From the NCBI GenBank assembly GCA_965116595.1, contig OZ220708.1, forward strand, positions 1,736,001 to 1,800,000: DNA of 64,000 nucleotides, given 5' to 3'. The position numbers were made by a program, and so were the translations under genes. Each line of letters starts with the position of its first letter. Position 1 is the stretch's first letter. The notes under the pieces are model-generated. The model saw only the letters and a program-made list of their open reading frames with translations, did no database searches and was not told where the DNA came from. Of this stretch, positions 25,712-34,949 are shown piece by piece. This stretch comes from G963663315 sp963668255. Its GTDB lineage: Bacteria > Pseudomonadota > Gammaproteobacteria > Arenicellales > Poriferihabitantaceae.

Positions 25712-28315
25712 CTAAGTCTCCCTTCTTCTTCTCTGTGTCCAATAAACCAGGCCCAGCAACAAAACTGCCGGCAGGTAAAATACCTCTTTGGGTACACGGT
25801 CCTTTTTGGTTCTGATGGAACTTAATTCCACCGGATTATCGGTGTAGTAGTCGAAGGTTTTCCCGATGGTTTCAAAGAAAGGCGATCCGGGAAAGGGTTC
25901 CTCGATAATAGCGCGGCCATCTTCTACGATTACTGTGAGTCCGGCCTTTTCCAGCCTGGCAATGGCTGCGGCCTGATCACCCAGCGGCACCAGGATGGTG
26001 GTACTGGTGATTTCACCGGTATCAAAATCAGGGCCGGTTACGATCATGGTCAGCACTCCGTCGGGAGTCGCGTTATCGACCACTTCATAAACCCTGGCAG
26101 GGTGAATGTCATCGAATGGCGGGTCTACCCGGTCGAGCCAGAAGCCCGGGCGAAACAGGGTGAAGGCGACCAGCAGCAGTACCAGGGATTCCCATACCCT
26201 GTTTCGGGTCAGTAACCAGCCCTGGGTCGCCGAAGCGAACAGCATCATGGCGATGACGGCGACAATAAATATAAATATGGCCTTCAGCGGTGACACATTG
26301 ATCAGCAGCAGTTCGGTATTGAAAATAAACAGGAAAGGCAGCAGGGCTGTGCGAATATCATAAGCAAACCCCTGAATCCCTGTTTTGATCGGGTCCCCCT
26401 TTGAAATCGCCGCTGCGGCAAACGCCGCCAGCCCGACAGGGGGTGTATCGTCTGCAAGTATGCCAAAATAAAATACAAACAAGTGCACGGCAATCAAAGG
26501 GACCAGCAAACCGTTGGCCGCCCCAAGGGTAATGATAACCGGGGCCATCAACGAGGAGACGACGATATAGTTGGCTGTTGTGGGTAACCCCATGCCGAGA
26601 ATCAGACTCATCACGGCGACCAGCAACAACATCACGATCAGGTATCCTCCAGAGAGAAATTCCACGAACTCGCCGACCACCTGATGGGCGCCGGTCAATG
26701 ATATGGTGCCGACGATAATCCCCGCCGCACCGGTCGCTACCGAAATACTGATCATGTTGCGCGATCCTGCGATCATGCCGGAGATCCAGTCATCCTTGCC
26801 GGTTTCAAATGCCGCCCGATAGTTTCCGCTGCCACGGAAAAACGCCTTTATCGGATGTTGGGTCAGGGTCACGATGACCATCGCGATGGCTGCCCAGAAT
26901 GCAGACAACCCCGGAGACAGCCTTTCGATTACGATACTCCAGATCAGGATAACGATAGGCAGGATAAAATACAGACCGGTAATTGCCGTTGCGCCCGCTG
27001 GCGGCAGTTCAGTGATCGGCGCATCCGGGTCGTCGACAACCAGGTCGGGAAGCCGGGATGCAAGCTTCAGGAGATACAGATAGCCTCCCGCACAACCTGC
27101 TGCAACGATATAAAAAGCCGAAGCCGGGGCCACGACCTTGATCCATCCCAGACCGTAGTAGACAATTATTCCAAGCAGTCCGATGCCGATAAAACCACCC
27201 AGAAAACCCATCATCTTGCGGGTAAAGGTATGAGGAGAGGGGGGCTTGGGCAGTCCCTGCAGGTTCATCTTCATGGCTTCGAGATGAACGATATAAAAGA
27301 GCGCTATATAGGATACCAGCGCGGGTACCAGGGCATGTTTCAGTATTTCCTGGTAGCTGATGCCGGTAAATTCGGCGATCAGGAATGCGGCAGCCCCCAT
27401 GACCGGAGGCGTCAACTGACCGTTGGTCGAGGAGGCCACTTCGACTGCGCCTGCCTTTTCAGCAGAAAATCCTGTGCGCTTCATCAGTGGAATGGTAAAC
27501 GTCCCGGTGGTAACGGTATTGGCGATGGATGATCCGGAATACATACCGCTCAGCGCCGAAGCCACCACGGCCGCCTTGGCCGGTCCACCCTTTAAATGTC
27601 CGAGCAGGGCAAAGGCGATTTTTATGAAATAATTACCTGCGCCTGCCTTTTCCAGAATTGATCCAAACAGCACAAACAGGAATATGAGGGTCGCCGAAAC
27701 ACCGAGCGCAACGCCGAACACGCCTTCATTCTGCATCCAGAAATGCCACATTGCCTTGCCGTAGGACGCTCCCTTCCACTGGATCGTTTCAGGCAGCCAG
27801 TCGGCATTGCCGAAGAAGACATAAGCGACAAACACACTGGCAACGATCAATAACGGAAGTCCGAGAGATCGATAAACCGTGATTCCAAGAATCAGCATGC
27901 CGATGGTGGATGCGACCAGGTCGCTGGTTGTCGGCAATCCGGCGCGGACCGCAATTTCGTTTCGAAGAACCACGATATACAGACAGCAGGCCACGCCGGC
28001 AGTGGCCAGAATCCAGTCATACCAGGGGATTCGATTTTTAGGGCTGGATTTGAACAACGGGAAGGCGAGAGTGGCCAGGAAAAAGCCGAATGCGAGGTGG
28101 ATCAATCTGGCATTCGAGTTGGTAACGATCACACTGATACCGGTCACATCGGTCAACCAGAACGGGAGATTGGATGCAATATAAAGTTGAAACAGGGCCC
28201 AGATAAATGCAACCCAGGCGATCAGTCTACCTTCCCAGCCGATCGGGTTGCGTCCTCCCGTATCAAGGGACGAAAAATCCTCCAGGCTGCCCTGGGTTTC
28301 ATTATTTTGTGCCAT
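25712..28315 (-). CDS. TRAP transporter fused permease (DctQM type) of the TAXI group
   Basis: A large 867-residue inner-membrane protein. The N-terminal part corresponds to the small DctQ-like subunit fused to the large DctM-like subunit, with family motifs such as GSIANTVTTGTF near residue 265 and GLPTTANYIVVSSL near 571. The last ~200 residues form an extra membrane-anchored extension with a hydrophilic domain (near 740-830) ending in a positive tail. Role: ion-driven uptake using the periplasmic TAXI protein encoded just upstream; recorded TAXI substrates are few. It is separated from the binding-protein gene by a strong intrinsic-terminator-like hairpin. The neighbouring mttB-family gene suggests a methylated amine or its product as cargo (inference). 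Confidence 0.85.
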   Translation of the reverse strand: MAQNNETQGSLEDFSSLDTGGRNPIGWEGRLIAWVAFIWALFQLYIASNLPFWLTDVTGISVIVTNSNARLIHLAFGFFLATLAFPLFKSSPKNRIPWYDWILATAGVACCLYIVVLRNEIAVRAGLPTTSDLVASTIGMLILGITVYRSLGLPLLIVASVFVAYVFFGNADWLPETIQWKGASYGKAMWHFWMQNEGVFGVALGVSATLIFLFVLFGSILEKAGAGNYFIKIAFALLGHLKGGPAKAAVVASALSGMYSGSSIANTVTTGTFTIPLMKRTGFSAEKAGAVEVASSTNGQLTPPVMGAAAFLIAEFTGISYQEILKHALVPALVSYIALFYIVHLEAMKMNLQGLPKPPSPHTFTRKMMGFLGGFIGIGLLGIIVYYGLGWIKVVAPASAFYIVAAGCAGGYLYLLKLASRLPDLVVDDPDAPITELPPAGATAITGLYFILPIVILIWSIVIERLSPGLSAFWAAIAMVIVTLTQHPIKAFFRGSGNYRAAFETGKDDWISGMIAGSRNMISISVATGAAGIIVGTISLTGAHQVVGEFVEFLSGGYLIVMLLLVAVMSLILGMGLPTTANYIVVSSLMAPVIITLGAANGLLVPLIAVHLFVFYFGILADDTPPVGLAAFAAAAISKGDPIKTGIQGFAYDIRTALLPFLFIFNTELLLINVSPLKAIFIFIVAVIAMMLFASATQGWLLTRNRVWESLVLLLVAFTLFRPGFWLDRVDPPFDDIHPARVYEVVDNATPDGVLTMIVTGPDFDTGEITSTTILVPLGDQAAAIARLEKAGLTVIVEDGRAIIEEPFPGSPFFETIGKTFDYYTDNPVELSSIRTKKDRVPKEVFYLPAVLLLGLVYWTQRRRRET

Positions 28316-28393
28316 CTTTTCCTCGCTGGGCCTGATTTACTTCAATCCTGGTCAAATCTTCCTGGAGAAGTTCATTTCCCAGGTGTCAGAAAC

Positions 28394-28429
28394 AAAAAAA
28401 CCCTCCCGAAAGTTGCAGGAGGGTTTTTT
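28394..28429 (-). terminator. Strong hairpin with T run between TAXI and permease genes
   Basis: CCCTCC (28401-28406) pairs with GGAGGG (28418-28423), extended by A7 (28394-28400) facing T6 (28424-28429). Read on either strand it is a standard intrinsic terminator shape. On the minus strand it would end most transcripts after the binding-protein gene and leave partial read-through into the permease. Confidence 0.8.
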
Positions 28430-28455
28430 CTGGTTACAACAGGTATCCGCAAGAA

Positions 28456-29427
28456 TTACATCCAGCCGCGTTCCTTGTAGTACTTTTCCGCGCCCGGGTG
28501 CAGCGGGGCTGAAAGAGAGTCGGTAATCATTTCCGCTTCGCTCAGATTTGCAAATGCGGGATGCAGTTTCTTGAAATCATCAAAATTTTCAAATACGGCT
28601 TTGACCACTACATAGACGACCTCATCCGAGACATCCGCACTGGAAACGAAGGTGGCTCCAACCCCGAAAGTCATGATGTCATTCTCATTGTTGTACATGC
28701 CCGCTGGAATCGAGGCGGTTCGATAGTACGGGTTGTCGGCTACCAGTTTATCGATAGCAGGTCCTTCAACGTTGACCAGGTGGGCATCGCAGGTCGCCAG
28801 GGATTCCTGGGTCAGGGCAGACGGGTGACCGACCAGCCAGAAATAGGCGTCGATCTTGCCATCGCATACAGCCTGTCCGGTTTCCGCCGATTTCATTTCT
28901 GCTGCAAGTCTGAGGTCGCTGCGTTCCCAGCCGAGTGCTTCTTCAATTACTTCCCAGGTGCCGCGAGTGCCTGAACCGGGGTTGCCGATGTTAAGGCGCT
29001 TACCCTTGGCATCGGTCAGGGTATTGATCCCGGATGCATCGCTGGCGATGACGGTAACAGGTTCAGGGTGGACCGAAAAGACAGCGCGCAGGTTTTCGAA
29101 TGCGCCCTGGTCTTCAAATTTTGAAGTACCGTGGAAAGCATGATACTGCCAGTCGGATTGCGCTACACCAAATTCGAGTTCGCCAGCGCGAATGGTATTG
29201 ATATTATAAATCGAACCACCGGTCGACTCCGCCGAGCAACGAATGCCATGCTCCTTGCGGTTCTTGTTTACCAGTCTGCAAATAGCGCCGCCGGTTGGAT
29301 AGTAAACGCCGGTTACACCGCCCGTACCGATGGAAATGAATTGTTGCTGGGCATGGGCCGTCATTGCGCTCATGCCGGTTACAGCCATTCCAGCGGCAAT
29401 TATCGAAGATAGAATTGCTTTTCTCAT
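28456..29427 (-). CDS. TAXI-family TRAP transporter solute-binding protein
   Basis: 323 residues. The N-terminal signal peptide ends at TAHAQQ (cleavage near residue 26), so the protein is periplasmic. The mature chain starts FISIGTGGVTGVYYPTGGAI, the usual TAXI ligand-site opening, followed by STGGSIYNIN and GVAQSDWQYHAF. Role: high-affinity capture for the fused TRAP permease downstream. The gene lies between the mttB-family gene (179 bases upstream) and the permease; the terminator after it probably gives it higher expression than the permease. Confidence 0.9.
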   Translation of the reverse strand: MRKAILSSIIAAGMAVTGMSAMTAHAQQQFISIGTGGVTGVYYPTGGAICRLVNKNRKEHGIRCSAESTGGSIYNINTIRAGELEFGVAQSDWQYHAFHGTSKFEDQGAFENLRAVFSVHPEPVTVIASDASGINTLTDAKGKRLNIGNPGSGTRGTWEVIEEALGWERSDLRLAAEMKSAETGQAVCDGKIDAYFWLVGHPSALTQESLATCDAHLVNVEGPAIDKLVADNPYYRTASIPAGMYNNENDIMTFGVGATFVSSADVSDEVVYVVVKAVFENFDDFKKLHPAFANLSEAEMITDSLSAPLHPGAEKYYKERGWM

Positions 29428-29605
29428 AATACTGCCTCATTAGTTAATGAAAAGTTTATCGGGTCGCCTACCAGGATATGATCTCGTATTACGACCACGA
29501 TCACCAGTCAACCAGTATTATGGTTCTGGCAATCATCACGTCATATTAACATCTTTGGGCTGTGGCGTGTAATACAATTTGAATTTTGACCGTGTCAGGC
29601 CCGGT

Positions 29606-31138
29606 CTATATGTTGGAGTCTGCGAAAGAGCCCTTGCGCTTTGCAATGAATTCCAGCAACGCCTCATCGATAGCCGGGTCGAGTTCCGGCGGCTGATAGT
29701 CGTTCAGCATCTGTTTCCAGATTTTATTGGCACGGACTGTGGCATCGGACAACCCTTCCAGTTCCCATTGCTCAAAGCTGTTGTTGTCGGCGATGCTGGA
29801 GCGGTAAAAGGCGGTTTTGAAATTCTCCTGGGTGTGGTTGCAGCCAAGGAAATGTTTACCCGGCCCGACCTCACGAATCGCGCTCAAGGCCTGGCCGTTT
29901 TCCGAAAGGTCCGTGCCTTCGGCGAATACCTGCATCATGCCGAGTTGATCTGCATCCATGATCAGCTTTTCATAGCTCGATGACAATCCGCCTTCCAGCC
30001 AGCCAGCTGCATGGAGGACAAAGTTCACTCCCGCAGTGATTGTGGGCAAAAGCGTATTGGCGCTTTCATAGGCCGCCTGGGCATCGGTGATCTTGGAGGC
30101 GCACAACGAACCACCGCTTCGAAATGGCACACCCAATCGCCGCGCCAGCGCAGCGCAGCCATTGATTACCAGTGAAGGTTCCGGGGTACCAAAAGTGGGC
30201 GCCCCCGATTGCATCGACATTGAGCTGGAGAATGTTCCGAAGATAACCGGACAGCCGGGGCGGACCAATTGGGTGAATGCCATCCCGGTGAGAGCCTCGG
30301 CCAGGATCTGCGCCATGGTGCCGGCGGCAGTGACCGGCGACATGGCGCCGGAAAGAATAAAGGGCGAGATAATACTGGCCTGATTGTTTCTCGCATAGAC
30401 TTCGGAGGCGCCCAGCATGGTTTCATCGAAAGTCATCGGTGAATTAGCGTTGATCAGATTTATAACCACGGTATTTTGATCCACGAACTCTTCGCCAAAC
30501 AGAATCTTGCACATGTCTACTGTATCCTGCGCTCTTTCCGGATGGGTCACCGACCCCATGAAGGGTTTGTCGGAATACTTGATGTGGCTGTAAACCATAT
30601 CGAAATGTCGCTTGTTAACCGGCAAATCGGTCGGTTCACAAACCGTACCGCCTGAATGATGCAGCGATGGCAGCATCCAGGTCAGTTTAACGAAATTGCG
30701 AAAGTCCTCGATCTTCGCATAGCGCCGTCCCTGGTCGAGGTCGCGAACGAAAGGGGGGCCATATACCGGTGCGAACACGGTGGATTTGCCACCGATAGTG
30801 ACATTTCTCAGGGGATTTCTGGCTTTTTGTTCAAAAATCCGCGGCGCCGAGTCCTGGATGATGTTTCGGCACATGCCTTTCGGGAAACGCACCAGTTGGT
30901 CCTTGATATCTGCCCCGGCCTGCTTGAACAGTTTCAACGCTGGCGGGTAGTGATACTCGATACCGACTTCCTGAAGGATGGTATCAGCGTTTTCTTCGAT
31001 CAGTGACAGGCCTTCTTCGTCAAGCAGTACATACTCCGGTATTTTCCGGGTAATGAAGGGAGTGATGGCAGGGACTGAGCTTTGTTCGCGTACCTGTCTG
31101 GCTTGACGGCCGCCGCGCTTTCTTAGCGTTCTTGACAT
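29606..31138 (-). CDS. Trimethylamine methyltransferase (MttB) family protein, non-pyrrolysine type
   Basis: About 510 residues from ATG 31138 (MSRTLRKRGGR); the frame extends to 31183 but the basic leader is the usual beginning of this family. MttB-family pieces include TFSSSMSMQSGAPTFGTPEP near residue 300 and the C-terminal GPGKHFLGCNHTQ. The frame is unbroken by an in-frame TAG, so this is the non-Pyl branch, which includes glycine-betaine:corrinoid methyltransferases (MtgB) and many uncharacterised quaternary-amine enzymes. Expected reaction: transfer of a methyl group from a quaternary amine to a corrinoid protein. No corrinoid protein is visible in the window. It leads the TAXI-TRAP genes on the same strand. 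Confidence 0.82.
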   Translation of the reverse strand: MSRTLRKRGGRQARQVREQSSVPAITPFITRKIPEYVLLDEEGLSLIEENADTILQEVGIEYHYPPALKLFKQAGADIKDQLVRFPKGMCRNIIQDSAPRIFEQKARNPLRNVTIGGKSTVFAPVYGPPFVRDLDQGRRYAKIEDFRNFVKLTWMLPSLHHSGGTVCEPTDLPVNKRHFDMVYSHIKYSDKPFMGSVTHPERAQDTVDMCKILFGEEFVDQNTVVINLINANSPMTFDETMLGASEVYARNNQASIISPFILSGAMSPVTAAGTMAQILAEALTGMAFTQLVRPGCPVIFGTFSSSMSMQSGAPTFGTPEPSLVINGCAALARRLGVPFRSGGSLCASKITDAQAAYESANTLLPTITAGVNFVLHAAGWLEGGLSSSYEKLIMDADQLGMMQVFAEGTDLSENGQALSAIREVGPGKHFLGCNHTQENFKTAFYRSSIADNNSFEQWELEGLSDATVRANKIWKQMLNDYQPPELDPAIDEALLEFIAKRKGSFADSNI

Positions 31139-31266
31139 TTCACCGTTTCGATTTGAAATTTGAAAAGGAAAGTATGGAGGCATTACCAGCCTTCGACAGG
31201 CCGCCCTGCAACCTGGGGTTAACCGATTGCGCCACGCGCCTCATATGTAACATAATACACCATGGA

Positions 31267-31282
31267 CGTATTATAATATACG
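31267..31282. promoter_or_regulatory. Symmetrical TATAAT-containing element between mttB-like and msbA genes
   Basis: CGTAT-TATAAT-ATACG: 5-base arms around a perfect -10 sequence, about 95 bases before msbA and 130 before the mttB-like gene on the other strand. No -35 box of quality is seen. The rest of this 240-base gap shows nothing clear. Confidence 0.25.
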
Positions 31283-31376
31283 CCGCATGAGGGCACACCC
31301 GTGAATGTCTGACATGAATTCCAGCGATACAGTAATCCGTTACGGCTTTTGAAATTCGCCAAATCCGATTCCCTTT

Positions 31377-33134
31377 GTGACTGATTCCCCTCCAAACGTG
31401 GCCGGCGCCGCGCTGTACCGTCGCCTGTTCGCTCATGTGCTTCCCTACAAGGGCGTGTTCTTCGTGGCGCTGTTTGGCATGCTGGTGGTGGCGGCCGGGG
31501 ATACCAGTTTCGCCTGGGTTCTTCAACCGCTGATGGACAAAGGTTTTGTGGAACGCGATGCTGACTTTATACGGTTTATTCCGCTGTTGCTGGTGGCCAT
31601 TGCTTTCGGCCGGGCGCTGGGAGATTTCATTGATGTTTACTGCACCAACTGGGTATCAAGGAAGATCATTCAGGATTTGCGGCAGAAGATGTTCGAGCAG
31701 TTGATTTATGTACCCACCGAATTTTACGACAAGCAATCGAGTGGCGGGCTGGTCTCCCGATTGACCTACGATGTGGAGCAGGTTGCGCGAGCGAGTTCGG
31801 ATGTCTTTCGGGTTCTGGTCCGGGATGTCCTCAAAGCGGTATTTCTATTGTCCCTGTTGTTCTATCTGAGTTGGGAATTGTCGGTCATATTCATAGCCAT
31901 ACTTCCGGTTACCTTTTTGATCCTGAAAGTTACGAGTGGGCGATTCAGGAAAATCAGTTACAGTATCCAGGAAAGCATGGGGGATATCACCAATATCGCC
32001 AAACAGGCATTCCAGGGCCACAAACTGGTCAAGATATTCAATTCCTATAACCACGAAAAGCAAACCTTTTTCGCGGTCAACAATCGCCACCGACAGCAGT
32101 CCATGAAAAAAGCCGGGATTCTGGCGGTCACTGTTCCGATTATCGTTTTTTTGATGGGCACGGGAGTGGCTCTGATGATCTGGCTGGCCTTGATTCTCGA
32201 AATCACGCCGGGTGTATTTACTTCTTATCTGGTGGCCATGACCATGGTAGTGGGTCCGGTCAAAAGCCTTTCCAAGGTGAACGAGGTGATACAAACAGGC
32301 ATGGCGGGTGTGCAATCGGTTTTCGAGACCATTGACCTGCACAAGGAAAAGGATGAGGGTCGGGTTGTCCTTCGCGATATCATCGGCAACGTGTCATTTT
32401 CAGATGTTGCATTCCATTACCCGGGTGACCAATCCCGGGTTCTGGAAAATATCAACTTTGAAATCAAGGCTGGTTCAACGGTGGCGCTGGTGGGGTCATC
32501 CGGCAGCGGAAAATCAACCATTACTTCGATGTTGATGCGGTTTTACAGTCCGGTCGGCGGTAGTATAAGCATTGACGGTCACCTATTGCAGGATATCCGG
32601 TTGCAATCGCTCAGGGAAAACCTGGCCATGGTCAGCCAAGAGGTGATACTGGTTGAAGACACGATCAGAAACAACATTGTGTATGGAGGGGGAGACAGCA
32701 TCAACGAAGACAGGTTGATGACGGCTGTCGAGACCGCCCACATCCGGGAATTTGCAGATGATTTCGCTGATGGGCTGGACACGTTTGTGGGTGAAGATGG
32801 CGCCCGTTTGTCCGGCGGGCAGCGGCAACGCATTGCCATCGCCCGTGCAATCTACAAGGATGCGCCGATTCTGATCCTCGACGAAGCGACTTCTTCCCTC
32901 GACTCCCACTCGGAAAAACATATTCAGGATGCGATAGGCCGACTGATCCGCAATCGAACCACTCTGGTGATTGCCCATCGACTGAGCACAATCGAGAATG
33001 CGGATTTGATCCTGGTACTGGACAAGGGCCGGATTCTGGAACGCGGGAGTCATCAGACGCTGCTCGCGAAACAGGGGCATTACTATCATTTATACAATAC
33101 CCAGTATCGCCACAATTTTGAAAATGCTGGATAA
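31377..33134 (+). CDS. msbA: Lipid A export ATP-binding/permease protein MsbA
   Basis: 585 residues. An N-terminal six-helix ABC exporter domain (to about 320) is followed by an ATPase domain with Walker A GSSGSGKST (near 378), signature LSGGQRQR (near 482) and Walker B ILILDEATSSLD (near 500). Role: flips lipid A-core across the inner membrane as a homodimer. The start is GTG 31377. lpxK overlaps its 3' end, the classic msbA-lpxK pair, which supports the name over a drug exporter. Confidence 0.93.
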   Translation: MTDSPPNVAGAALYRRLFAHVLPYKGVFFVALFGMLVVAAGDTSFAWVLQPLMDKGFVERDADFIRFIPLLLVAIAFGRALGDFIDVYCTNWVSRKIIQDLRQKMFEQLIYVPTEFYDKQSSGGLVSRLTYDVEQVARASSDVFRVLVRDVLKAVFLLSLLFYLSWELSVIFIAILPVTFLILKVTSGRFRKISYSIQESMGDITNIAKQAFQGHKLVKIFNSYNHEKQTFFAVNNRHRQQSMKKAGILAVTVPIIVFLMGTGVALMIWLALILEITPGVFTSYLVAMTMVVGPVKSLSKVNEVIQTGMAGVQSVFETIDLHKEKDEGRVVLRDIIGNVSFSDVAFHYPGDQSRVLENINFEIKAGSTVALVGSSGSGKSTITSMLMRFYSPVGGSISIDGHLLQDIRLQSLRENLAMVSQEVILVEDTIRNNIVYGGGDSINEDRLMTAVETAHIREFADDFADGLDTFVGEDGARLSGGQRQRIAIARAIYKDAPILILDEATSSLDSHSEKHIQDAIGRLIRNRTTLVIAHRLSTIENADLILVLDKGRILERGSHQTLLAKQGHYYHLYNTQYRHNFENAG

Positions 33135-34119
33135 GCTGCAGCAGGGATGGCAACGCCCGGGATGGTTGAATTACCTGCTGCTCCCCCTGTCCCTTGTCTA
33201 CGGACTGCTGATGCTGGCAAGGAGGCAATGTTATCGCCTCGGAGTATTCAAGCGGATCTCTCTTGCTGTCCCGGTCATAGTGGTCGGCGGGATGACGGTG
33301 GGTGGCAGTGGAAAAACGCCGGTCGTGTTGTCGCTGGTCAGGCATTTCCAGGGCAAGGGCTTCCGTCCAGGGGTGATCTGCAAGGGTTACAAGGGTAATT
33401 CCCCTTTCTGGCCCAGAGAAGTGAATGATTCAACCACTGCCACGCTGGTCGGGGATGAAGCCCAATTGATTTACGATTTGACCGGAGTTGCGGTAGTGGC
33501 GGGTCCGGAGCGAGTGAGAAACGGGGTCTGTCTGATCGATAAATTCAGATGCGATATCCTACTCAGCGATGACGGATTCCAGCACCACGCATTGGAACGT
33601 GATCTGGATATTCTGGCGCTTGACGGGCAGGCCGGGTACGGTAATGGCTGGTGCCTGCCAGCCGGGCCTTTACGGGAGTTTCGCAGTCAGACCAGACGGG
33701 CGAATATTTTGCTGGTGAATGGCGCAAGTGAACACCGCCGGTTTGAAATACCTGATGCCGGCCGGATGTCGATGAGGATATTGGAAGCGTATAATCTGGC
33801 GGGCGGTATCCGCAAACAGTTGTCTGAATTTACAGGCGAGCCTGTGCATGGAGTCGCAGGAGTGGGCAATCCGGTCCGGTTTTTCCGGCAACTGGAGCAG
33901 TTCGGCATAGACCTGGTTCGCCATCCTTTCCCGGATCATCATCAGTTCGAAGAATCCGACCTGGAATTCGGCGATGACGGGATCATTCTCATGACCGAAA
34001 AAGATGCGGTAAAATGCAGGAATATGACGATTGCAAATAATCTATGGGCAGTTCCCGCGATCACTGAAATCGATGCGCGCGTATTCGACCAGATAGATCA
34101 ACTCATTTTCACGAAGTAG
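33124..34119 (+). CDS. lpxK: Tetraacyldisaccharide 4'-kinase LpxK
   Basis: About 331 residues from ATG 33124 (TTG 33118 would add two residues). The P-loop GGMTVGGSGKTPV (near residues 57-69) follows a hydrophobic N-terminal anchor, as usual for LpxK; DDGFQHHALERD near 150 is the family catalytic segment. Reaction: ATP-dependent 4'-phosphorylation of the lipid A precursor at the inner membrane. It overlaps the end of msbA by 11 bases, and kdsB follows after 19 bases. Confidence 0.93.
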   Translation: MLDKLQQGWQRPGWLNYLLLPLSLVYGLLMLARRQCYRLGVFKRISLAVPVIVVGGMTVGGSGKTPVVLSLVRHFQGKGFRPGVICKGYKGNSPFWPREVNDSTTATLVGDEAQLIYDLTGVAVVAGPERVRNGVCLIDKFRCDILLSDDGFQHHALERDLDILALDGQAGYGNGWCLPAGPLREFRSQTRRANILLVNGASEHRRFEIPDAGRMSMRILEAYNLAGGIRKQLSEFTGEPVHGVAGVGNPVRFFRQLEQFGIDLVRHPFPDHHQFEESDLEFGDDGIILMTEKDAVKCRNMTIANNLWAVPAITEIDARVFDQIDQLIFTK

Positions 34120-34138
34120 ATCTGTCGAGGCAAGCCCG

Positions 34139-34900
34139 TTGTCTGTCCCTTTCCACGTTATCATCCCTGCACGCTACCAGTCCAGTCGGTTGCCGGGCAA
34201 GCCACTGCTTGAGATTGCTGGTAAATCCATGATTCAGCACGTTGTTGAGAGATGCCGCCAAAGCGAAGCCAGCAATATCGTGGTGGCGACGGATGATCCT
34301 CGTATCGTTGCAGCGGTTGAGCGTTTCGGTGGTCAATCGACGCTCACATCCAGTGATCATCCGTCCGGCAGCGACCGCATTGCAGAGGCTTCAGAAATAC
34401 TCGGTCTTGCTCCGGACGAAATTATCGTCAATGTTCAGGGGGACGAACTCGACATGCCTCCGGCCCTGATCAATCAGGTTGCCAATGCGCTGGTTCAGGA
34501 CAGTGATGCAGTCATGGCCTCGGCCAGCGCTCCCTTGACTTGTCCCGAGGAGGTGTCCGATCCTTCCGTAGTCAAGGTCGTCAGCGATAAATCAGGATAT
34601 GCAATCTATTTCAGCCGGGCGACGATTCCCTGGGTGCGTGGTGAGTCGACTTCTGCTCTGGCCAGTCACGCACAGGATCAGCTGCGGCGTCATATTGGAA
34701 TTTATGCGTATTCGGCGGGATACATCCAGAGATTCGCAGCAAGAGGGTATTGCCAGCTTGAGAACCTGGAGAAGCTGGAGCAACTGCGTGTGATCTGGCA
34801 TGGGGAGAAAATCCGTATCGTTGAAGCGTTGCAGACCCCTGGCCCGGGGATTGACACCGAGCAGGATTTACAAAAGGCAAGGGAGGCATTCGGGACATGA
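34139..34900 (+). CDS. kdsB: 3-deoxy-manno-octulosonate cytidylyltransferase (CMP-Kdo synthetase)
   Basis: 253 residues. The nucleotide-binding N-terminus IIPARYQSSRLPGKPL and the NVQGDELDMP segment (near 100) are the KdsB signature. Reaction: CTP plus Kdo to CMP-Kdo, which activates the inner-core sugar of lipopolysaccharide. The start is TTG 34139, since no ATG precedes the conserved strand. It follows lpxK in an envelope operon; kdsA, which makes Kdo-8-phosphate, is at 60763. Confidence 0.93.
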   Translation: MSVPFHVIIPARYQSSRLPGKPLLEIAGKSMIQHVVERCRQSEASNIVVATDDPRIVAAVERFGGQSTLTSSDHPSGSDRIAEASEILGLAPDEIIVNVQGDELDMPPALINQVANALVQDSDAVMASASAPLTCPEEVSDPSVVKVVSDKSGYAIYFSRATIPWVRGESTSALASHAQDQLRRHIGIYAYSAGYIQRFAARGYCQLENLEKLEQLRVIWHGEKIRIVEALQTPGPGIDTEQDLQKAREAFGT

Positions 34901-34949
34901 GGCAGAATCGGGTTTTCAGAACATCCCGTCCATTTCCAGGTGAATCAGC

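Noticed and set aside
26855..27532. 225-codon open frame on the plus strand inside the TRAP permease
   Set aside because: It is antisense to conserved membrane segments of the permease and rich in His/Gln/Arg as expected for a shadow.
29606..31138. Pyrrolysine (TAG read-through) in the MttB-like gene
   Set aside because: The frame is full length without an internal TAG; it belongs to the non-Pyl branch.
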